Shown here one piece after another: positions 51,275 through 60,334 of a stretch of DNA of 64,000 bases. The notes under the pieces were generated by a model. The model searched no databases. It had not been told where the DNA came from and saw only the letters and a program-made list of their open reading frames with translations. The stretch's first letter is position 1, and each line of letters begins with the position of its first letter. Source of the DNA: Flavobacteriales bacterium (GTDB lineage Bacteria > Bacteroidota > Bacteroidia > Flavobacteriales_F > PHOS-HE28); NCBI GenBank assembly GCA_019638115.1, contig JAHBUK010000004.1, positions 552,001 to 616,000 of the forward strand, read 5' to 3'. Made by a program: the position numbers and the translations under genes.

Positions 51275-54200
51275 AGGGCAATTCCTTGATGGCGGGTTCG
51301 AGTTCCTCGGCAGTGGCGGGGCGTGCGTTCCATAGCCAGAAGGCACCGCGACGCGCTTGATTGAGCACGGTGAGCATGGTGGGCAGCACCACCAGGGTAA
51401 CGAAGGTGGCCAGCATCAGCCCGTAGGCCACGGTGATGGCCATGGGAATGAGGAACTGGGCTTGGAAGCTGCGGTTGAAGATGAGCGGCATGAGGCCCGC
51501 TACCGTGGTGAGCGTGGTGAGCAGGATGGGACGCAGGCGCGAGCGCGCTGCTTCGCGCAACGCACGATCGAAGGGCATGCCTTCCTTCAGGTTGCCGTTG
51601 AAGGTGGTGAGCAGCACCAGCGAGTCGTTCACCATAACACCGATGAGCGCGATGAGGCCGAAGCCGCTGAAGAGGCTGATCTGCACGCCGTGGATCCAGT
51701 GGCCCCAGCCCACGCCGATGATGGCGAACGGAATGCCCAGCACGATCAATAGCATCTGCCAGAAGCTGCGCAGCGCAAAGACCATGATGGCGAACATGAT
51801 GAGCAAGGTGATGGGCAGCACGCGTCGCGAGGACTCGCCCACCTTGCGGCTCTGCTCACCCTGGCCCTCGAAGCTGTAGCGGATGCCAGGGTACTTGGCC
51901 AGGATCGGTGGCAGCACTTCATCGCGGATGGTCTGCTGGGCATCGGTGCTGCTCAGCTTGGCGTTGGCCATGTCGGCTTCGATACGCACCTCGCGTTGAC
52001 CGTCCAGGTGATTGATGGCGCGGATACCACGTTCGATGTGGTAGGTGGCCAGTTCGCTGAGCGGGATGGCGCGGCCGTCGGGTGTGCGGATGCGCATGTC
52101 CTCCAGGTCGCGCAGCGATGCCCGGCCCTCCTCACCCAAGCGCACCCAGATCTTGATCTCGTCCTCGCCGCGTTGCACGCGTTGCACTTCCTGTCCGAAG
52201 AAGCCTTGTCGTACCTGTTGCATCACGTCGCCGGTGGTGAGCCCAAGCATGTATGCCTTCTGCTTCAGTTGCAGCACCACCTCACGGTCGCCGGGCTTGT
52301 CACTGTCGATCACATCGCGCAGCACGGGCAGGCGTTCCAGCTCGTTTCGCAGTTGTTCCTTGGCCGCGTTCAGTTGGGCCAGGTCGTGCCCACGTAGCGA
52401 AACGGAGATGGGCTTTCCGAAGGGGCTGCGGATACCGTAGCTCAGGTTGGTGGCGCCGGGGATGCTGCCCACGCGTTCACGCAAGCGGTTGGTCACCTCC
52501 TCCGCCCGCATGTTGCGCGTTTCGCCGTCGAGCAGGATTATGGTGAGCCTGCCCTGCTCCGGACGCGGCCCCAGGATGCGCTGCACCTTCAGCACCACGT
52601 CCAGGCTGTCCGAACGACCAGCGCTCAACTCGCGGTTTATGTCCCACACGATGGTCTCGATGCGGTCCAGTTCGGAGCTTACCACATGTTCGCGCGTGCC
52701 GGCCACCAGCTCCAGCTCCACCTGCACATCGTCGCGCTCGATCACCGGGAAAAAGGTGGTCTTGATGGTACCCGCACCGATGGAGCCGATGGTGAGCGCC
52801 AGGAAGAAGAAGCCCATGCCGATGGTGAGCATGCGGTTGTTCAACGCCCAGTCCAGGAAGGGGGCGTAGAGCTTGTCGCGCAGCTTGTTCATCAGGCCGT
52901 CCATGGTGGCCTCCAGCTTGTTCTTGCCGCCGCGGTGCAGGCCTTTGCTGTGGGCGATGTGCGCTGGCAGGATGAGGCCGCCTTCCAGCAGGGAGAACAG
53001 CAGCGTGGCGATAACCACGAAGGCGAGCGCCGGGGCGAACTCACCCAAGCGGCCTTCGATGAAGAAGAAGGTGCTGAATGCGGCCACGGTGGTGAGCACC
53101 GCGCTGATCACGGCGGTGAGCACTTTCTGTGTACCCACCATCGCGGCCTGCACCGGCGGCATTCCTTTCTCGTACTCCTGGTAGATGCTCTCCGCGATAA
53201 CGATGCCGTCATCCACCAGGATGCCGATCACCAGGATCATCCCGAAGAGGCTCATCACGTTGATGGTGATGATGCCCGGTGCCAGGATGAACATGCCGGC
53301 GAAAGCCACCGGGATGCTGAGCGCCACCCAGAAGGCGAGGCGCAGGTTGAGGAAGAGCGCGAGCAGGATGATCACCAGGAAGAAGCCCTGCAGACCGTTG
53401 GTGGTGAGCATGTCGATGCGCTGCCGGAGGATGGTGGTGCTGTCCACGATGAGCACGGCTTCCAACGCGGAGTTGCGCGCATTGAACTCCTCCATGTAGG
53501 CCCGTGTCTTGTCGGCCATGCCCAGGATGTCCTCGCTCACGGTGCTGCTCACGTTCACCACCACGGCAGGCTGTCCGTTCACGTAGCTGCGGGCCGGATC
53601 GTCCGCCCAGGTGTCGCGTACATCGGCTACATCGCCCAGGCGCACGATGCGACCATCGGCTGCGGCCACCAAGGGGATGTTGCGCAGGCCCTCGGCCATG
53701 TTGCTGCGGTCGCGCACGCGGATCAGCAGTTCCTCGTCGCTGGTCTTCACCTTGCCGCCGGTAAGCTCCAGGTTGGCGGCGCGCACCCGGGCAGCGGCTT
53801 GCGCGAAAGAGAGGCCGTAGGCCCGCAGCGACTCTTCGCGGAAAGCCACTTCGATCTCCTCCTCCGGATAACCGCTGATCGCCACCTTGCTGATGCCATC
53901 GATGGCGCGCAGGTCCTGCTCCACGCGGCGCGCGGCCTGCTTCAGCACGGCAAGGTCCACGTCCTTGCCGGTGATGGCGAAGGTGAAGGCGGGCTGCAGG
54001 TTCTCCAGCTTGAAGGTGCGGATGGGCTCCATGCCCTCGGGCAGCTGGGGGATGCGGTCAACGGCGTTCTTCACGTCCTGAAGCAGCACATCGGCGTCGT
54101 AGCCCTTGAGGGCGTCCACGGTGATCACGCCGCCGTTCTCCTGGCTCACGCTGCTGATGCGTTCGATGCCGGTGATGCCCTTGATGTCGTTCTCGATCCG

Positions 54201-54398
54201 CAGCACCACGCCTTCCTCCACCTCCTCCGGCGCGGCACCGGGGAAGATGATCTGTACCTGCACCTGGCGGCTCTCCACCTCGGGGAAGAAGCTGCTGCGC
54301 GTGCTCTTCAGGCCGAAGTAGCCGAAGATCAGGATGAGCACCATGAGGGTGTCCACCGTGACCGGGTAGCGGATGAACCAGGCTACAACGCCCTTCAT
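51246..54398 (-). CDS. RND efflux pump inner-membrane subunit
   Basis: 1050 residues, full length for AcrB/MdtB-like HAE1 transporters. N-terminal helix WFIRYPVTVDTLMVLILIFGYFGL; periplasmic pore domain with PGAAPEEVEEGVVLRIEND; transmembrane helix 4 has the proton-relay Asp region FGMILVIGILVDDGIVIAE, and a second half repeat ends VSLRGHDLAQL, GFGLIALIGVMVNDSLVLL. It exports drugs or lipophilic compounds with the adaptor and TolC. The start overlaps the adaptor stop by 4 bp. Confidence 0.93.
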   Translation of the reverse strand: MKGVVAWFIRYPVTVDTLMVLILIFGYFGLKSTRSSFFPEVESRQVQVQIIFPGAAPEEVEEGVVLRIENDIKGITGIERISSVSQENGGVITVDALKGYDADVLLQDVKNAVDRIPQLPEGMEPIRTFKLENLQPAFTFAITGKDVDLAVLKQAARRVEQDLRAIDGISKVAISGYPEEEIEVAFREESLRAYGLSFAQAAARVRAANLELTGGKVKTSDEELLIRVRDRSNMAEGLRNIPLVAAADGRIVRLGDVADVRDTWADDPARSYVNGQPAVVVNVSSTVSEDILGMADKTRAYMEEFNARNSALEAVLIVDSTTILRQRIDMLTTNGLQGFFLVIILLALFLNLRLAFWVALSIPVAFAGMFILAPGIITINVMSLFGMILVIGILVDDGIVIAESIYQEYEKGMPPVQAAMVGTQKVLTAVISAVLTTVAAFSTFFFIEGRLGEFAPALAFVVIATLLFSLLEGGLILPAHIAHSKGLHRGGKNKLEATMDGLMNKLRDKLYAPFLDWALNNRMLTIGMGFFFLALTIGSIGAGTIKTTFFPVIERDDVQVELELVAGTREHVVSSELDRIETIVWDINRELSAGRSDSLDVVLKVQRILGPRPEQGRLTIILLDGETRNMRAEEVTNRLRERVGSIPGATNLSYGIRSPFGKPISVSLRGHDLAQLNAAKEQLRNELERLPVLRDVIDSDKPGDREVVLQLKQKAYMLGLTTGDVMQQVRQGFFGQEVQRVQRGEDEIKIWVRLGEEGRASLRDLEDMRIRTPDGRAIPLSELATYHIERGIRAINHLDGQREVRIEADMANAKLSSTDAQQTIRDEVLPPILAKYPGIRYSFEGQGEQSRKVGESSRRVLPITLLIMFAIMVFALRSFWQMLLIVLGIPFAIIGVGWGHWIHGVQISLFSGFGLIALIGVMVNDSLVLLTTFNGNLKEGMPFDRALREAARSRLRPILLTTLTTVAGLMPLIFNRSFQAQFLIPMAITVAYGLMLATFVTLVVLPTMLTVLNQARRGAFWLWNARPATAEELEPAIKELPYEQLEETEH

Positions 54399-55537
54399 GG
54401 CCGTTCGGTATTAGCGCTGATCACAGGAGCCACGCGCATGCCTTCATAGGCCCCGCTGAGCCGGTCCAGAACCACCACCTGGCCGTCCTTCAAGCCACGC
54501 ACGATCGCCTGCTCCACGCCCTGGTGCAGCACCTCCACCGGCGCGCGGCGCAAGGCGGAATCCTGTACGGTGTAAAGGCTTCGGTCCTCCAACAGCGCAC
54601 TGCGGGGCACGGCCACTGCGGCATCCAGCACAGCGGACTTGATGCTGCCGCTCATGTACATGCCATCGCGCAGGCCTTCACCCTGCACCTGCACGAAGAT
54701 CTTCACGGTCTGTGTAGCCGGGTCGATCTGTTCGGAAAGACGGATGACACGTCCGCTCCACGCTCCCGGCCCTTCGGTACTCGACAGCCGCAGCGTATCG
54801 CCCACGCGCACCAGGTGCAGTTCACTGGCGGCGATGGCCGTTTCCAGTTCCAGCGACCCCGGCGCGATGAACTCGCCCAGGCGCGTGCCCGGAGTAACGA
54901 TGGTGCCCGGCTCGGCAAAGGCCGCCACCACCACCCCATCGAAGGGCGCGGTGATCACGTACTTGGCGAGGCGCTCGTAGAGGGCGCGGATGCCGTAGTA
55001 CTGGTCCAGTACGCCGCGGCCGGCGAGGTAGTTCCGCTCCTGCTCGTTGTCCATGGTGGGCAGCGCGGGCAGTAGGCCATCCACCGGCACGCTCTTCAGG
55101 TAGTTCTCCCACTTGGCGGCCACGGCGGGCAGGTCGTACTTCAGGTCGGGCACCAGTTGCACCAGCGTGCGCAGGAAGGCGCTCTGCTGGGCGTTCACCT
55201 GGGCGCGCACCTCACCATCGTCGATGCGCAGCAGCACCTCGCCCTTGCGGAAGGTGAAGCCCTCGCGGAAGATCTTTCCGTTGCTGCGCAGGATGCCGCC
55301 CACCTCGGCGTTGATCAGCATGCGGTCCGTGGCGCGCAGGCGGCCGGTCACCGGGATGCCGATGCGCACCGCTCCGTTGGAGGCCGTGAGCGTACGCACG
55401 GCCTGCGCTTCCACCGCATCGGGCATGCGCTCTGGGGACTTGCGACTGGCGGAGAGCTTGTTGCAGGTGACCACGCCGCCCACGATCAGTAGGAGGCCCA
55501 GCACCACGGTGATCCTGCGCTTGATCAGGTCGTTCAT
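54395..55537 (-). CDS. RND periplasmic adaptor (membrane fusion protein)
   Basis: 380 residues with an N-terminal membrane anchor (ITVVLGLLLIVGGVVTC, possibly a lipoprotein). Lipoyl half-motifs are INAEVGGILRSNGKIFREGFTFRKGEVLLRID and VITAPFDGVVVAAFAEPGTIVTPGTRLGEF, separated by a helical hairpin; a beta-barrel segment LPRSALLEDRSLYTVQ follows. It links the RND pump to TolC. Coupled on both sides by 4-bp overlaps. Confidence 0.9.
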   Translation of the reverse strand: MNDLIKRRITVVLGLLLIVGGVVTCNKLSASRKSPERMPDAVEAQAVRTLTASNGAVRIGIPVTGRLRATDRMLINAEVGGILRSNGKIFREGFTFRKGEVLLRIDDGEVRAQVNAQQSAFLRTLVQLVPDLKYDLPAVAAKWENYLKSVPVDGLLPALPTMDNEQERNYLAGRGVLDQYYGIRALYERLAKYVITAPFDGVVVAAFAEPGTIVTPGTRLGEFIAPGSLELETAIAASELHLVRVGDTLRLSSTEGPGAWSGRVIRLSEQIDPATQTVKIFVQVQGEGLRDGMYMSGSIKSAVLDAAVAVPRSALLEDRSLYTVQDSALRRAPVEVLHQGVEQAIVRGLKDGQVVVLDRLSGAYEGMRVAPVISANTERP

Positions 55538-56135
55538 TGTTGAATGGATCGGATGATGAGTTCAGCGGCAAGGCTGCTGCGCTCTTGTAGGAATCGTTCG
55601 AAGGCTTTCTGGTCCATGCCGCCCAAATGCCTCACCACTGGACTGGCCACATGAGGGAACCAGCACCAGGCCATCATGTTCACCATCAGCTGGAGCGGCT
55701 CGATCGCGATGATCTCCCCACGTTGTTGGGCGGCTTTCACCTGCTTGAAGAACTGTTCGCGCGCGCCCTTGCCCAGGTCCACCAGCTTCAGCAGGTGCTG
55801 GGGATCGCGCTGCAGTTCGTTGAGCATGAAGTGCGGGAAATGCGGCTCGCGCACCATGGCTTCGTGGAAGGCCGCTACGAACGCACGGATGTTGTCGAAC
55901 AGCGGACGCTCCTGCGTGAGTTCCACCCACATGCCCTGCATGGCCCGTTGCCCGCACACGCAGAACACCTGCTCGAAGAGCTGCTGCTTGTTTCGGAAGT
56001 AGTAGTGGAGCAGGGCCTTGTTGATGCGGCCTCATCGGCCACTTCCTGCATGCGCGTACCCACCATGCCCTTGCGCAGGAACACGCTGCGGGCGGCGTCC
56101 AGGATGCGTTCCTCGGTGGAAATTTCCGTGGCCAT
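55534..56135 (-). pseudogene. TetR-family regulator, single-base frameshift
   Basis: The ATG at 56135 starts TEISTEERILDAARSVFLRKGMVGTRMQEVADEA, a TetR HTH. In the expected sequence this continues INKALLHYYFRNKQQLFEQVF, but that reading needs one extra base: the DNA on the minus strand reads GAGGCCGCATCAAC where GAGGCCGGCATCAAC is expected (about 56025-56036). Downstream, the frame to 55534 encodes an intact TetR ligand domain (VCGQRAMQGMWVELTQ...). It is either a recent inactivation or a sequencing error in a G/C-rich spot. A loss of repressor would leave the efflux operon constitutive. Confidence 0.85.
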
Positions 56136-56155
56136 TAGGGAGCGGGGCTGCAAGT

Positions 56156-56171
56156 TTAACCATTTGGTTAA
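56156..56171. promoter_or_regulatory. TetR operator upstream of the efflux operon
   Basis: TTAACCATTTGGTTAA: arms TTAACCA and TGGTTAA around TT, 21 bp before the tetR ATG. AACCATTTGGTT-type palindromes are typical TetR-family sites. Confidence 0.6.
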
Positions 56172-56376
56172 TGTGGTGGGGGTTGAAGGGGTTGGGGGTT
56201 GAAGGGGGTTGAGGGTTGTCGGGGGTTGAGGGTTGACAACGCTTGGGGGTTGGTGAGGTTGGGGGTTGGTGAGGTTGCGGGTTGGTGAGGTTGCGGGTTG
56301 CACAGACCTTGAAGGCACTGTCAACCTACAACCCACGACCTACTTCTGCGAAGCAGTCCTTCAACCCCCAACCGGC
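56171..56376. repeat. G-rich GGGTTG repeat tract with inverted end
   Basis: About 120 bp of GGGGTTGA and GGTTGGTGAGGTTG units on the plus strand, then C-rich complements. GGTTGGGGGTTGAAGG (56190-56205) recurs inverted as CCTTCAACCCCCAACC (56358-56373). The tract is rich in G3-G5 runs, so quadruplex formation is possible. No gene in 56136-56590. Confidence 0.7.
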
Positions 56377-56392
56377 CATAAGCACAAGTGAA

Positions 56393-56449
56393 CTACCTCA
56401 ACCACTCCACCTCCACCCTCCTTTCGTCGGGGTTGCGGCCCATGCTGCG
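56393..56449 (+). repeat. 57-bp copy of the ompA-like gene 3' end
   Basis: Identical over 57 bp to 61925-61981, which is the last 19 codons (with stop) of the minus-strand ompA-like gene. Both copies have the same orientation, so they flank 56450-61924, with the subtilase and propeller genes, as direct repeats. Confidence 0.9.
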
Positions 56450-56541
56450 CATCTATGATTTCGAGAGCCAATAGAGGCAGTTCCGCTAATTCACTGATCC
56501 CCGGCGGATCTCAAGGCTGTATATTCCAGATGGAATTTCGT

Positions 56542-56572
56542 TTGGAAAAATTGCTTTGGCCCTTACCTTCAA
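56542..56572 (+). promoter_or_regulatory. Promoter of the subtilase gene
   Basis: TTTG (56542-56545), 19-bp spacer, TACCTTCA (56565-56572): a good Bacteroidota -33/-7 pair, 18 bp before the ATG. Confidence 0.6.
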
Positions 56573-56590
56573 CACTCCAAACCCAGACCA

Positions 56591-59500
56591 ATGAGCACTC
56601 AGGCACGCAGGCACGCAGGTAGGAGTCGGTTCCACCAGTTTATTCCTCTGGACAGCCCAACAGGACAACTTCATGCTTTCCTGTGTGCAGCTCTTCTTCT
56701 TCTGAGCCCAATGCTGGCGGCTCAGAATTACATCAATAAGAAATGGGTGCAGAGCACCGGACAGCCAGACAACCTGAATTGGACAGCAAGCACATTGGAT
56801 GTATACCACGATTTGATAGTTGTTGGAAATACCCAAACTGCCCCTGGCGTTTCCGCGGTGTTGGTGACGAAATACGATGCCTTAGGCGATGAGCTTTGGC
56901 AACGCACTTATTCTGGCACTGCCGGAGCCAACAACCATGGAGTGGCGGTCGTCACCAATGCTAGCGGCGAAGTCTTCGTAGCTGCCACGCTAAGCAATTC
57001 CGGCACGGACCTGGACCTTGCCGTGCTGAAGTACGATCTGGGCGGCACACTGGCTTGGGTCGCACAATGGAACGGCCCCTCGAATCTCGCCGATGTTCCA
57101 GCTGCTTTGGCCTTGGATAGCGCAGGTAACATCTTTATCTGTGGTGCTTCCTTCACGGATCCCATCTACGCCGACTTTGCGCTTGTGAAAATAAGTCCGG
57201 CCGGCACCGTGCTTTGGTCGAAGACCTATGACCATGCCGGCCTGCTGGATGCGGCCGTGGCTGTCGAAATAGACCCCGATGGTCATGCCGTGGTATTAGG
57301 GATATCCGCACCCAACAACATGTCGTGGGACATTGCTGCGTTGCGTTATGATGGCGCAAATGGCGACGGGCTGGATACCATTCGTGTGGAACAACCTGCA
57401 TGGGGACTGCAGGATGCCAAGGCCATGCATATGGATGAGGCTGGGAACATCTATGTAACCGGTTCTTTCCAAAACGGCACGGACAAGAACGTGCAAACCC
57501 TGAAACTCGGTGCTGGCTTTGGAATGGCCTGGCTGGTGGACCATGACGAGGCCGGTTTCGATGACGAAGGCCTGGCGCTTGCCGTGGATGATTCCGGCTA
57601 TGTGTATGTCTGTGGCGCTGCTGGCAACGGTAACGGCGGTACTGATTTCCTGACCCTGAAGTACGACCCCGAAGGCGAACTCGTTTGGAAACGCATCTTC
57701 GCACCAAAGGGTGGACCATGGCCTTGCAAAGCGAGCAAATTAGCCATCTCCGGAGGCCAGATCGTGGTCACCGGAACGGTGAACAACGACAGCAAGATGA
57801 ATTTTGCCACGGTGGTGTATGAACCCGATGGCACCTTGGGTTGGTCGGTACTGCACCATCAAGGCTATGGTGATGACCAGGCCTTGATGCTGGCCACCAA
57901 GACCTTCGGGGTCGTCTACGTGAGCGGCATCAGCGAAACGCCCAATGGACCGGTATACACCACCGTGAAGTATGACGTGTTCCACAAAGAGAACGAGGCC
58001 GTGACCGATACCTCAGGCCACCCCCTGTACCTCGATCAGGAAGTGATGGTGAAATTCCGCCACCACCTGCTGGACACCAGTATTGTGGACAACAAGGACT
58101 GGCAGCACGGAACCTTGGCCGAATTGGTTCCGGACAGTGTCGCTGCAGCCATGGAGATAAAACTTGGTCTCGCACAAGGCATGGCCAGCCGGATCAAGGT
58201 AGTGAAGGTGTTCCGGCGTTGGACCCGCGCGGACAGCATCTCCATCAGTCGCTTGGGGGAGGAAGTAAGGCTTCCAAAATTCTGGAGTGTGTTCGTTCTC
58301 GATGGGGTTGGCATGGACCCGAGAGTGGCAAGTGATAGCTTGAGTTCGCTATGGGAATATGTCGCATATGCACACCCAAATTTCACCTACAAATTCTTCT
58401 CAAATGATCCTGTGTACGCAGAAGGTTGGCAAAGCAATCTTTCGCCGACAACCAGTTTTTCGGATGCGCATATCAACGTTGATGGTGCCTGGGCGATCCA
58501 AACCGGTCAACCCTTCATTAAGGTAGGCATAGTAGACACACCAGTAGACTGGGGCCATGAGGATTTTACATTCTTGGGTTCTACGAAGATCCGCAGTGGA
58601 AGTGACTACCGGATACCATTTGGGAACTTTGACCCGACACTATCCCCGTATCCATACGGTAGTACCGGATATCATGGGACAGCGTGTGCGAGTATCCTGG
58701 GATCACTGCGGAATAACGAATTAGGAGTATCTGGTATTGCTGGCGGCGACGTATCAACATCCAATTCAGGGACGTCTGTAATCCCATTGATTGTTGGCAC
58801 TTACTGGAATAACTTCCTATCACTGGAACAAGCTGCCCCTGCCATCGTCGAGGGTTCATCAGACATAAGCACAGGTAATGGTTTCGGATGCCACGTTCTG
58901 AATGTCAGCTGGGGCTCCACAGGTTCATCCGGTCAACAAGATTATCCTTTGGCATTGGTCAATGCTGTCCTCACTGCGAATAGGAACGGATGTTCGATCT
59001 CCGCTGCGCATGGCAACTACGGCACAGGAACGGTCAACAACCCTTTCCCTCTAGCAAACTTCCGAACATACCCTTCGGCTTTAGCCGAGCACCCGGACAA
59101 TGAATCCGGGCTTGTTGGTGACCAAGTCATACTAAGTATCGGTGCAACTGGATCGGACGGCACATATTTATACTATTTCTCGAACAACACAGATGAATAT
59201 CAGATAAACTCTTGCTTTGGCTTTGGACTTGACCTGGTTGCACCGGGCAGTAGTGACGTAGTTTTTTCCGCCCTAAGCGGTGAGGGTCCGCCGTTGAATT
59301 GTACCGACCTGCCTTGGGAAGTTTTTGGATTTCCATCCCCCCTGTACTCGTGTTTTCAAGGCACATCATCGGCAGCTCCACATGTGGCAGGGGTGGCTGC
59401 CCTGATGCATGCTGAGCATAGTGTAATTAATGGGGCACCGAACGGTTTAGCTCCAGAAGACATAGAGCATGTCTTACAGCTAAGTGCCAAGGACATTTTC

Positions 59501-60328
59501 GACTTGGACACACAGTCGCCACCCTATGAGGACTACAGCATTGGTTACGACAACTACCACGGGCACGGGCGTTTGGATGCTTCTGCGGCGCTGACGCTTG
59601 TAAGTACCCCACATTGTGTAGTCCACTCCGGAGAATCCGACGCGACCGCCTACCAACAATTCCCCGCTGAGACTATAACCATTCCTGAAAGAAATCTTCT
59701 CCAACTCCCTGCTGGGGAATACAATGCCTATCGCGTAGAGGTCACGCATACCTATGTTGACGAGTTTCCCATGGATGCTGAAATTATCTCGCCGAATGGG
59801 GCTTGGGGTCGAGAAAGTTCCACATTTGGCACCCACGGTCTTGCTACCACAGTGAATAATCGCACATGGGCGACCTACGATTTCACGATCATCGGTAACG
59901 TCGCAAATGTCATCGCAACCACGAACACGTGGTACGTTCAAACAAGGACAGACAACAGCTTGACGGTGAATGCGTGGTACCCGGCACCTCCAACTGAACT
60001 GAGAACCGCTTATTCCTTATTGGTTGTCAATGGGGACTGCTGGGGACCCAGCACAGTTCATGTCGATGAGGCTGAGGCATTGAACCCATTGGTCGTATAT
60101 CCCAATCCTGCATACGACCTCCTTCACGTTGTGACGAATGATCTTGCCGGAGGTACTTGGTCTGTGGATATCGTTGATCCACTAGGTCGGATCATCAGCT
60201 CACACGCTGTCAACGGATCATCCCTACGCACCTTCCAACTACCGATCGGTTCTCTGGCCAGAGGCACCTATTTCCTCCGCTTGTCCGGTTCTGGAAGATC
60301 ATTGTCGACCCGTTTCATCAAACAGTAA
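56591..60328 (+). CDS. Propeller-subtilase fusion with T9SS sorting domain
   Basis: 1245 residues. A signal peptide with a long basic N-region ends SPMLAAQ (about residue 45). Residues 50-480 are a beta-propeller of SBBP-like units (AVLVTKYDALGDELWQRTYSG, DLAVLKYDLGGTLAWVAQW and others). The S8 subtilisin domain follows, with triad Asp (GIVDTPVDWGHED, about 649), His (YHGTACASI, about 696) and Ser (GTSSAAPHVAG, about 925). A proprotein convertase-like P-domain region (YRVEVTHTYVDEFPMDAEIISPNG) precedes the T9SS sorting domain VVYPNPAYDLLHV...STRFIKQ. It is an exported protease. The early codons contain a GGCACGCA tandem repeat. Followed 6 bp later by a second propeller gene. Confidence 0.9.
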   Translation: MSTQARRHAGRSRFHQFIPLDSPTGQLHAFLCAALLLLSPMLAAQNYINKKWVQSTGQPDNLNWTASTLDVYHDLIVVGNTQTAPGVSAVLVTKYDALGDELWQRTYSGTAGANNHGVAVVTNASGEVFVAATLSNSGTDLDLAVLKYDLGGTLAWVAQWNGPSNLADVPAALALDSAGNIFICGASFTDPIYADFALVKISPAGTVLWSKTYDHAGLLDAAVAVEIDPDGHAVVLGISAPNNMSWDIAALRYDGANGDGLDTIRVEQPAWGLQDAKAMHMDEAGNIYVTGSFQNGTDKNVQTLKLGAGFGMAWLVDHDEAGFDDEGLALAVDDSGYVYVCGAAGNGNGGTDFLTLKYDPEGELVWKRIFAPKGGPWPCKASKLAISGGQIVVTGTVNNDSKMNFATVVYEPDGTLGWSVLHHQGYGDDQALMLATKTFGVVYVSGISETPNGPVYTTVKYDVFHKENEAVTDTSGHPLYLDQEVMVKFRHHLLDTSIVDNKDWQHGTLAELVPDSVAAAMEIKLGLAQGMASRIKVVKVFRRWTRADSISISRLGEEVRLPKFWSVFVLDGVGMDPRVASDSLSSLWEYVAYAHPNFTYKFFSNDPVYAEGWQSNLSPTTSFSDAHINVDGAWAIQTGQPFIKVGIVDTPVDWGHEDFTFLGSTKIRSGSDYRIPFGNFDPTLSPYPYGSTGYHGTACASILGSLRNNELGVSGIAGGDVSTSNSGTSVIPLIVGTYWNNFLSLEQAAPAIVEGSSDISTGNGFGCHVLNVSWGSTGSSGQQDYPLALVNAVLTANRNGCSISAAHGNYGTGTVNNPFPLANFRTYPSALAEHPDNESGLVGDQVILSIGATGSDGTYLYYFSNNTDEYQINSCFGFGLDLVAPGSSDVVFSALSGEGPPLNCTDLPWEVFGFPSPLYSCFQGTSSAAPHVAGVAALMHAEHSVINGAPNGLAPEDIEHVLQLSAKDIFDLDTQSPPYEDYSIGYDNYHGHGRLDASAALTLVSTPHCVVHSGESDATAYQQFPAETITIPERNLLQLPAGEYNAYRVEVTHTYVDEFPMDAEIISPNGAWGRESSTFGTHGLATTVNNRTWATYDFTIIGNVANVIATTNTWYVQTRTDNSLTVNAWYPAPPTELRTAYSLLVVNGDCWGPSTVHVDEAEALNPLVVYPNPAYDLLHVVTNDLAGGTWSVDIVDPLGRIISSHAVNGSSLRTFQLPIGSLARGTYFLRLSGSGRSLSTRFIKQ

Positions 60329-60334
60329 ACTGCG

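Noticed and set aside
52686-54449. 587-codon plus-strand frame opposite the RND pump
   Set aside because: Shadow; the His/Glu/Asp-rich translation lacks any domain, while the RND protein is full length.
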